Assembly: GCA_040414495.1 (NCBI GenBank)
Contig: JBEDUI010000085.1
Location: forward strand, 1 to 18,872
DNA length: 18,872 nucleotides
Direction: 5' to 3'
DNA from: DATAVB01 sp040414495
GTDB taxonomy: Bacteria > Actinomycetota > Actinomycetes > Mycobacteriales > QHCD01
The notes under the pieces are model-generated. The model worked only from the letters and a program-made list of their open reading frames with translations. It had not been told where the DNA came from and ran no database searches. Both the position numbers and the translations under genes were made by a program. Within the stretch, counting starts at the first letter, position 1; the number at the start of each line of letters is the position of its first letter. Shown in pieces: positions 13,330 through 18,872 of this stretch.

Positions 13330-16258
13330 AGAAAACCCGCTCGATAACCCGGCGAGCGCGCCGGGTCGCCCGCAGGTAATCGTCCAAGAATTGCCCCGGA
13401 TCGCGATCCGGCGGATATCCCAAAACTCGTACCACCGCCGCCAACGTACGGCCATATCGCGGCAACTGATCGTCAGCCCGACCCCGTACCAGCATGATCG
13501 CGTTACGAGCCCGCGAAGCCAACCGCCATGCCGCTTCCAACGCAGCGGCATCGTCCCGCGCCAGCAACGACGTATCGACCAACGCCCGCAATGCCTGCAG
13601 CGTCGAGGGTGTCTGCAACTGCGGATACTCGGCCGCGTGTTGCAACTGCAGCAGCTGAACCGTCCACTCCACATCGGCCAGCCCGCCCCGACCAAGCTTG
13701 GTGTGCGTGGCCGGATCGGCGCCCCGCGGCAGCCGTTCGGAATCGACCCGGGCCTTGATCCGCCGGATCTCGGTCACCGCGGCCGGGGCCAGTCCCCCGA
13801 CCGGATACCGCCGCGGCGCGATCATCCGCAAAAACCGAGCAGCCAGTTCCGCATCTCCCCCGGCGGCCGACGCCCGCAGCAAAGCCTGCGCCTCCCAGGT
13901 CGAACTCCACCGCTCGTAATACGCCTGGTACGAGGCGAAACTGCGTACCAGCGGACCGTTCCGGCCCTCCGGCCGCAGGTCGGCATCGACGGCCAGCGGC
14001 GGATCCGGCGCCGGCCCGGCCAGCAGGCGACGGGCCGATTCGACGATCGCGGTCGCCGCGGCCCCGGCCGCCCGGTCGTCAGCACCATCGACCGGCTCGT
14101 AGACGAACATCACGTCCACATCGGAGCCGTACCCGACCTCGCCGCCACCGAGCCGTCCCATCGAGATCACCGCCAGCCGCGCCGGCGACCCGTCCGGATG
14201 CGACGCGCGGGTGGCTACGTCCAGGGCGGCGTCGAGGGTCGCGGCGGCGACGGACGAGAGCGCGTCGCCGGCCTCGGCCACGTCAACCAGATCGAGCAGA
14301 TCGGCACACGCGACCCGGAGCAGTTCGTTGCGCCGGACCGCGCGGATCGCGGCGATGGCGGCGGCCGGTTCTTCGTTGCGGGCCGCCGCACTGCGCAACG
14401 CCAACCGCAGCACCTCGGGCGGCCGCGGCGTCAGCCGGTCATTGTCCGCCAGCAGTTGCAACGCGTCGGGGTCGCGAACCAACAGGTCGGTGACGTACCG
14501 GCTCGAACCCAACAGCCCGGTCAGCCGGTCGGCCACCACCGCGTCGTCGCGCAACAGCCGCAGGTACCACGGCGTGTCCTGCAGCGCGTCGGAAACCTGC
14601 CGGTACCCCAGCAGCCCGCCGTCCGGGTCGGGCGCGTCGGCGAACGCACCGAGCAGCGCCGGCAACAGCGTGCGTTGGATCGCGGCCCGACGGGAAACGC
14701 CGTCGGTCAGCGCGGTCAGATGCCTAAGCGCACCGTCCGGGTCGTTGAAACCGAGCGCGGTGAGCCGAGCCTTGGCCGCGGCCGGGGTGAGCCGCAGCTC
14801 CTCGGTCGGAATCCGCGCGGCGGCGGCCAGCAACGGCCGGTAGAACAGCTTTTCGTGCAGCCGCCGGACCTCGCGGGTGTAGCCGCTCAGCTCAGCCCGG
14901 AAAACCTTGAGCACGTCGTGGCGCGGGTCCGCGGTCACGCCCATCGAGCGGGCCAGCCAACGCAGGCCGGCTTCGTCGTCGGGCAGCAAATGGGTACGCC
15001 GCAAGCGTTGCAGCTGCAGTCGGTGCTCGGCGGTACGCAGGAACCGGTACGCCTCGGCCAGCCCGGCCGCGTCCTCCCGCCCCACGTATCCACCGGCGGC
15101 CAGCGCGGCCAGCCCGTCCAGTGTCGAACCGGATCGCAGCGTCTCGTCGGCCCGGCCGTGTACCAACTGCAGCAGCTGTACGGCGAACTCGACATCCCGT
15201 AGCCCGCCCCGGCCCAGCTTCAGCTCACGGTCCGCGACCCGGCCCGGCAGGCTGTCCTCGACCCGGCGGCGCATCGCCTGTACGTCCTCGACGAAATGGT
15301 CCCGATCGGCCGCGGCCCAGACCATCGGCGAGGCCAGCTCGACGAATCGCCGCCCCAGCGCCATATCGCCAGCGACCGGCCGCGCCTTCAGCAGTGCCTG
15401 GAATTCCCAGGTCCGGGCCCACCGCCGGTAATACGCCTCGTAGCTGGCGAGCGTCCGTACCAACGGACCGTTCTTGCCCTCGGGCCGCAACGCCGCGTCG
15501 ACCGGCCAGGCCACCTCGGCGCAGATTTGCATCATCGTGCTCGCCACCCGGGTCGCGTTCGCCAGCGCTTCGGCCTCGTCGCCGCCCGGCAGCGGCTCGG
15601 CTACGAAGATGACGTCGACGTCGCTGACGTAGTTGAGTTCCCGGCCGCCGCACTTGCCCATCCCGATGACGGCCAGGGCGCAGTTGGTCTCCTCGGTAGC
15701 CGCGGTCAGCGCGGCCGACAGCGTCGCGGCGGCCAGGTCGGACAGCTCGGCGGCGGTCTGCTGCATGTCGATCTCGCCGGCCAGGTCGCGGGCGGCGATG
15801 ACCAGCAGCTCACGTCGGTACGCGGTACGCAGCGACTGCACGCTCCCGGCGGCGGCCAGCAGAGCCGGTGCCGGATCGTGCGGCGCCGGATGGTCGAGCA
15901 GCCGCCAGTCCCCGGGGTTGGCGACGAGGTGGTCGCCCAATGCCGAACTGGCCCCGAGCACACCGAACAGGGTGCGCCGCAGCGATTCGTCCTCGCGCAG
16001 CTGGTGTAGCAGGGTTTCGCGGTCCGGCGCCTCCTCGGCCAACCGGCACAGCGACAACGCAGCCAGGCCCGGGTCGGCGGTCTCGCCCAACGCGACCAGG
16101 ATCGCCGCGGCCCCGACGTCGGTAGCCTCCTGGTTCTCTGGGTCCCACAGTCCCAGGACCGAGCTGCCCAACCGGGCTGAGGCCTGCTCGGAGTCGGCGA
16201 ACCCCAGGCGCACCAGTGACGCCGGAATCCGGCCGCCCCGGCTAACTCGTCCTGTCAT
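13322..16258 (-). CDS. glnE: GlnE, bifunctional glutamine synthetase adenylyltransferase/deadenylase
   Basis: This 978-aa cytoplasmic enzyme attaches AMP to and removes it from glutamine synthetase, switching nitrogen assimilation. It has two nucleotidyltransferase halves. The N-terminal (deadenylylating) half shows GMGKCGGRELNYVSDVDVIF at 199-218 followed by ALRPEGKNGPLVRT. The C-terminal (adenylylating) half shows SMGRLGGGEVGYGSDVDVMF at about 699-718 followed by DLRPEGRNGPLVRS. Length is close to that of mycobacterial GlnE. The ATG at 16258 overlaps the stop of the upstream amidotransferase gene by 4 bp, so the two are coupled. Its classical target, the adenylylated GlnA1, is not in this window; the glnA-like gene upstream is of the GlnA2 type and may not be its substrate. 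Long antisense frames across it are shadows of its codon bias. Confidence 0.96.
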   Translation of the reverse strand: MTGRVSRGGRIPASLVRLGFADSEQASARLGSSVLGLWDPENQEATDVGAAAILVALGETADPGLAALSLCRLAEEAPDRETLLHQLREDESLRRTLFGVLGASSALGDHLVANPGDWRLLDHPAPHDPAPALLAAAGSVQSLRTAYRRELLVIAARDLAGEIDMQQTAAELSDLAAATLSAALTAATEETNCALAVIGMGKCGGRELNYVSDVDVIFVAEPLPGGDEAEALANATRVASTMMQICAEVAWPVDAALRPEGKNGPLVRTLASYEAYYRRWARTWEFQALLKARPVAGDMALGRRFVELASPMVWAAADRDHFVEDVQAMRRRVEDSLPGRVADRELKLGRGGLRDVEFAVQLLQLVHGRADETLRSGSTLDGLAALAAGGYVGREDAAGLAEAYRFLRTAEHRLQLQRLRRTHLLPDDEAGLRWLARSMGVTADPRHDVLKVFRAELSGYTREVRRLHEKLFYRPLLAAAARIPTEELRLTPAAAKARLTALGFNDPDGALRHLTALTDGVSRRAAIQRTLLPALLGAFADAPDPDGGLLGYRQVSDALQDTPWYLRLLRDDAVVADRLTGLLGSSRYVTDLLVRDPDALQLLADNDRLTPRPPEVLRLALRSAAARNEEPAAAIAAIRAVRRNELLRVACADLLDLVDVAEAGDALSSVAAATLDAALDVATRASHPDGSPARLAVISMGRLGGGEVGYGSDVDVMFVYEPVDGADDRAAGAAATAIVESARRLLAGPAPDPPLAVDADLRPEGRNGPLVRSFASYQAYYERWSSTWEAQALLRASAAGGDAELAARFLRMIAPRRYPVGGLAPAAVTEIRRIKARVDSERLPRGADPATHTKLGRGGLADVEWTVQLLQLQHAAEYPQLQTPSTLQALRALVDTSLLARDDAAALEAAWRLASRARNAIMLVRGRADDQLPRYGRTLAAVVRVLGYPPDRDPGQFLDDYLRATRRARRVIERVFYA

Positions 16259-16953
16259 AGCGCCAGAGCTACAAACCGTTCGACGAACGGCCGCCAGGTC
16301 TCTTCGATATCGGCGTGTACGGCGTCGCTGCGGGCCAACAACCGTTGCGCCGCCGGGTTGTCAGCCAAGCCGTCGTGGCTGGCCCAGTCCCGTACCATCT
16401 CCGGCGTCGTTTCGATGTGGAACTGCAAACCCCAGGCCCGCTGGCCGACCCGGAACGCCTGGTTGGGGTACCGCGGCGACGAGGCGAGCAAAGTGCTGCC
16501 CGGCGGCAGCTCGGAGATCACGTCGTAATGCCACTGCAGTACGTCGGGGGCCAGCGGCATCGGGCCGAACAACGGATCGTCGGCGGCATGGTCGCGCTTG
16601 GCGACCAGAGCCGGGCCGATTTCCGGGCCCTCCTCGCCCTCTTCGACGAAGCCACCCAGCGCATCGGCCAGCAGCTGCGCGCCCAGGCATATCGCGAGCG
16701 TCGGCAGCCCGGTCCCGACCGCCTCGCGCAGCAGCGCCTTGCCGGGTTCGAGCCAGTCCACCGTCGTGTCGGAGGCGGACATCTCGCCGCCCAGCATGAC
16801 CAGGGCCGCATACCCGTCGACGCCAACGGGCAGAGCCTGCCCGGCGTGCGGCCGGACCACCTCGGTCTGCAGACCGGCCTCGGCCAGCCACACCCCCAGC
16901 CGCCCGGGCGGATCCGTAGGACTGTTCTCCACGATTAAGACGCTGCCGGCCAC
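16255..16953 (-). CDS. class I glutamine amidotransferase (GATase1) domain protein
   Basis: This 232-aa stand-alone GATase1 protein carries the catalytic triad: Cys89 in AICLGAQLLA, and His179 and Glu181 in LQFHIETTPEM. It resembles the GMP-synthase-like amidotransferases often found next to glnE and glnA2 in actinomycetes; no synthetase partner domain is attached. It may release ammonia from glutamine or cleave a gamma-glutamyl bond as PuuD-type enzymes do; the sequence does not say which. The start is a GTG at 16953 without a ribosome site, directly behind TAGCCT at 16965-16960, which suggests a leaderless message. It overlaps glnE by 4 bp and follows glnA2 across a 450-bp gap. Confidence 0.87.
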   Translation of the reverse strand: MAGSVLIVENSPTDPPGRLGVWLAEAGLQTEVVRPHAGQALPVGVDGYAALVMLGGEMSASDTTVDWLEPGKALLREAVGTGLPTLAICLGAQLLADALGGFVEEGEEGPEIGPALVAKRDHAADDPLFGPMPLAPDVLQWHYDVISELPPGSTLLASSPRYPNQAFRVGQRAWGLQFHIETTPEMVRDWASHDGLADNPAAQRLLARSDAVHADIEETWRPFVERFVALAL

Positions 16954-16959
16954 GTGGTC

Positions 16960-16965
16960 AGGCTA
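16960..16965 (-). promoter_or_regulatory. candidate -10 box for the amidotransferase-glnE operon
   Basis: TAGCCT on the minus strand fits TANNNT and would start transcription at or beside the GTG at 16953. There is no good -35 box. Confidence 0.35.
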
Positions 16966-17102
16966 TCGCGCAGCGGGTTTGCGCACGCCGGGTCACTGCC
17001 AGCCACGCGCTCTGCCGCAGCACGAGCGGCGCATCGCCCGTCCGCGAATCCCGGTCCCCCTTGCCGATCGCGTCCCCAACCCACGCCTAACCGCACTCCC
17101 GA

Positions 17103-17160
17103 CCATGATCGTGAGTGGATTCAGTACTGATTTCCGTACCAAATCCATTCACGATCATGG
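17103..17160. repeat. type A palindromic element, copy 4
   Basis: Left arm GATCGTGAGTGGATTCAGT (17107-17125), 12-nt loop with GATTTC (17126-17137), right arm ACCAAATCCATTCACGATC (17138-17156). There are three arm differences, one of which is a G-U pair. Outside the arms CCAT and ATGG add four more pairs. Unlike other copies it has ATGG instead of AAGRAAA on the right. Confidence 0.8.
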
Positions 17161-17263
17161 TTCGCGACCGATCGTGACCCGCGGTTTGGGCGCGACCGGG
17201 CCGGCCGACGCTGGCAACTGGACTTACGTCGATAAACCCGGCGCCTGCCACAGCCCCGCTCAT

Positions 17264-17312
17264 GATCGTGATGGCTTTCGTACGCAATTCGTTGACGAAA
17301 GCCATCACGATC
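17264..17312. repeat. type B palindromic element, copy 3 (best copy)
   Basis: Left arm GATCGTGATGGCTTTCGT (17264-17281) and right arm ACGAAAGCCATCACGATC (17295-17312) match perfectly over 18 bp around a 13-nt loop containing CAATTC. It lies 92 bp downstream of the glnA2 stop, nearly the same distance as the type B copy after glnE. Confidence 0.85.
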
Positions 17313-17404
17313 ACGGTCGTTCGAGAAAGTACGCAACCCGGGAATCGGCGCAGCGCAAAGCACCCGCCGCCATTCAGCAGCCAGGGAGTCGACGCCGGAA
17401 TCCC

Positions 17405-18766
17405 TTATAGGACAGGCAGATAGCGGTCCAGCTCGTACGGAGTGACCTTGGCCCGGTAATCGGCCCATTCGACGCGCTTGTTGCGCAGGAAATAGTCGAA
17501 TACGTGCTCACCCAGCGTTTCGGCGACCAGTTCCGAGGATTCCATGACCCGCAGCGCGTCGGACAGGTTGTGCGGCAGGTCGTCGTACGCCATCGCGGCC
17601 CGCTCGCCATCGGTCAACGCCGACACGTCCTCCTCCGCACCCGGCGGCAGCTCGTACTCCCGCTCGATACCGGCCAACCCGGCCGCCAGCAGCAGCGACA
17701 GCGCCAGGTACGGGTTGCAGGCCGGGTCGGGCGAGCGAACCTCGATCCGGGTCGAGTTCGCCTTGCCCGGCTTGTGCATCGGGACCCGGACCAACGCCGA
17801 CCGGTTCAGGTGACCCCAGCAGACGTAAGCCGGCGCCTCGGAGGCCAGCCCGTCCAGCGGTTCACCGAAGAGCCGCTTGTACGAATTGACCCACTGGTTG
17901 GTGACGGCGGTGAATTCGCGCGCGTGCCGCAGCAGGCCGGCCATGAACGAGCGCCCGGTCTTGGACAGGTTCAGCTCGTCGGACGGATCGTGGAACGCAT
18001 TGCGGTCGCCTTCGAATAGCGACAGGTGCACATGCATGCCGGAGCCGGGCTGGTTGGTGAACGGCTTGGGCATAAAGGTGGCGTACACGTTCTGCTGCAG
18101 CGCCACCTCCTTCACCATGTGCCGGAACGTCATGATGTTGTCGGCCGTGGTGAGCGCGTCGGCGTAGCGCAGATCGATCTCCTGCTGGCCGGGCGCGCAT
18201 TCGTGGTGGCTGAACTCGACCGAGATCCCCATGGCCTCCAACGTGTCCACCGCGACCCGGCGGAAGTCGTGCGCGACGTCGTGGGTGGTCAGATCGAAAT
18301 ACCCACCCAGGTCGACCGGCTTGGGCGCCGACCCGGATTGAGGCTGCTCCTTCAGCAGGAAGAACTCGATCTCCGGGTGGCAGTAGAACGAGAAGCCGAG
18401 ATCCGAGGCCTTGGCCAGGGTCCGGCGCAGCACGTGCCGCGGATCGGCCCAGGACGGTGAGCCGTCAGGCATCGTGATGTCGCAGAACATCCGGGCGGCG
18501 TCACCGGACTCGGCCCCGCGCTGCCACGGCATGATCTGGAACGACGCCGGGTCGGGCCGGGCGATCATGTCGCTCTCGTAGACCCGGGTGAAGCCTTCAA
18601 TGGCCGACCCGTCGAATCCGATGCCTTCGGCGAACGCGCCTTCCAACTCGGCCGGTGCCACCGCGACCGACTTCAAGGAGCCCAGTACGTCGGTGAACCA
18701 CAGCCGGACGAAGCTGACGTCCCGTTCCTCCAGCGTCCGCAGTACGAACTCCTGCTGCTTGTCCAT
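17405..18766 (-). CDS. glnA2: GlnA2-like glutamine synthetase family protein (type I)
   Basis: This 453-aa enzyme has the full glutamine synthetase type I framework: FDGSAIEGF (51-59), the metal-site stretch HPEIEFF (130-136), HHECAPGQQEIDL (187-199), NQPGSGMHVHLS (238-249), NSYKRL (294-299) and STRIEVRSPDPACNPYLALS (338-357). The C-terminal tyrosine region reads EREYELPPGAEEDV rather than the NLYDLPPE adenylylation site, and position next to glnE matches mycobacterial glnA2. Streptomyces GlnA2 is described as a gamma-glutamylpolyamine synthetase, so a polyamine-using ligase is as likely as glutamine synthesis. I chose the ATG at 18766 with GGGAGTGGA upstream. A GlnR-like box lies 73 bp further up. 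No clear terminator follows, only the palindrome pair. Confidence 0.93.
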   Translation of the reverse strand: MDKQQEFVLRTLEERDVSFVRLWFTDVLGSLKSVAVAPAELEGAFAEGIGFDGSAIEGFTRVYESDMIARPDPASFQIMPWQRGAESGDAARMFCDITMPDGSPSWADPRHVLRRTLAKASDLGFSFYCHPEIEFFLLKEQPQSGSAPKPVDLGGYFDLTTHDVAHDFRRVAVDTLEAMGISVEFSHHECAPGQQEIDLRYADALTTADNIMTFRHMVKEVALQQNVYATFMPKPFTNQPGSGMHVHLSLFEGDRNAFHDPSDELNLSKTGRSFMAGLLRHAREFTAVTNQWVNSYKRLFGEPLDGLASEAPAYVCWGHLNRSALVRVPMHKPGKANSTRIEVRSPDPACNPYLALSLLLAAGLAGIEREYELPPGAEEDVSALTDGERAAMAYDDLPHNLSDALRVMESSELVAETLGEHVFDYFLRNKRVEWADYRAKVTPYELDRYLPVL

Positions 18767-18838
18767 GATCGATGTCCACTCCCTCGGGGATCGACCCACA
18801 GTGTGCATCCGGTTCTCAGCGAATCATGTGCCCGGGGT

Positions 18839-18855
18839 GTTTCCGGGACGTTAAC
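18839..18855 (-). promoter_or_regulatory. GlnR-like binding box upstream of glnA2
   Basis: On the minus strand GTTAAC, six bases, then GAAAC (18855-18839) fits the actinomycete GlnR half-pattern gTnAC-n6-GaAAC. Continuing at the same spacing, GGCAC fits the third block weakly and the fourth is not met. GlnR control of glnA-type genes under nitrogen limitation is well established in actinomycetes; binding here is inferred. Confidence 0.45.
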
Positions 18856-18872
18856 GAGGACGGACTTGGGAC

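Larger units (their letters stand above)
16954..17404. other. gap between glnA2-like gene and amidotransferase gene, with A/B palindrome pair
   Basis: No gene is seen in this 451-bp gap. It holds a candidate promoter for the amidotransferase-glnE pair (16960-16965), a type A palindrome (17103-17160) and a type B palindrome (17264-17312). The remaining sequence shows no clear terminator for glnA2. Confidence 0.6.

Noticed and set aside
13391..15202. 603-codon open frame antisense to glnE
   Set aside because: Arg/Gln/Pro-rich low-complexity shadow of glnE codon bias without domain or start signal.
1..17312. CRISPR array or retron-like system from the dispersed palindromes
   Set aside because: Copies are kilobases apart with no regular spacers, and no cas, reverse transcriptase or transposase gene is present.

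Overview
The window is about 18.9 kb of high-GC DNA from an actinomycete (Actinomycetota). The gene content supports this: a fused F0 synthase of about 857 aa (fbiC), a glnA2-like gene next to glnE, a CUT1 sugar ABC operon without its own ATPase gene, Tat-exported proteins, and several candidate -10 boxes of the TANNNT type placed so close to the start codon that leaderless messages are likely. I cannot name the genus.

Layout. 1-395: intergenic repeat cluster and a strong terminator. 396-3438 (minus): sugar ABC operon, with the binding protein first, then two permeases, coupled by 1-bp and 4-bp overlaps. 3439-3805: divergent control region with two very similar promoters, each followed by a GACCGGTCAA-containing operator. 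3806-4789 (plus): LacI-family repressor, tail to tail (2 bp apart) with a secreted GH43-like glycosidase (4792-5919, minus). Together these look like a regulon for pentose-type oligosaccharides (arabino- or xylo-) cut outside the cell and imported. 6147-6587 (plus): DUF1905/YdeI-like protein. 6619-7917 (minus): membrane-anchored CapA-family protein. 8085-10658 (plus): fbiC. 10850-12723 (minus): ArsR-family regulator and MFS exporter in a two-gene operon, with a perfect 24-bp palindrome at its promoter. 13322-16953 (minus): glnE and a class I glutamine amidotransferase with 4-bp overlap. 17405-18766 (minus): glnA2-like glutamine synthetase family gene with a GlnR-like box upstream.

The most unusual material is between the genes. 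Seven copies of a palindromic element about 50 bp long lie in every larger 3'-end gap. There are two sub-types (A and B) with the same outer ends (GATCGTGA...TCACGATC), different inner arms, and a loop usually carrying an AATTC/ATTTC core. In three of four loci an A and a B copy occur as a pair 85-107 bp apart. Around them are exact-period tandem arrays: 30 bp x3, built on the element's own right flank; 21 bp x4; and 13 bp x4, which runs over the glnE stop codon. I know of no named family that matches these elements. No tRNA, rRNA, CRISPR array, transposase or plasmid function was seen.
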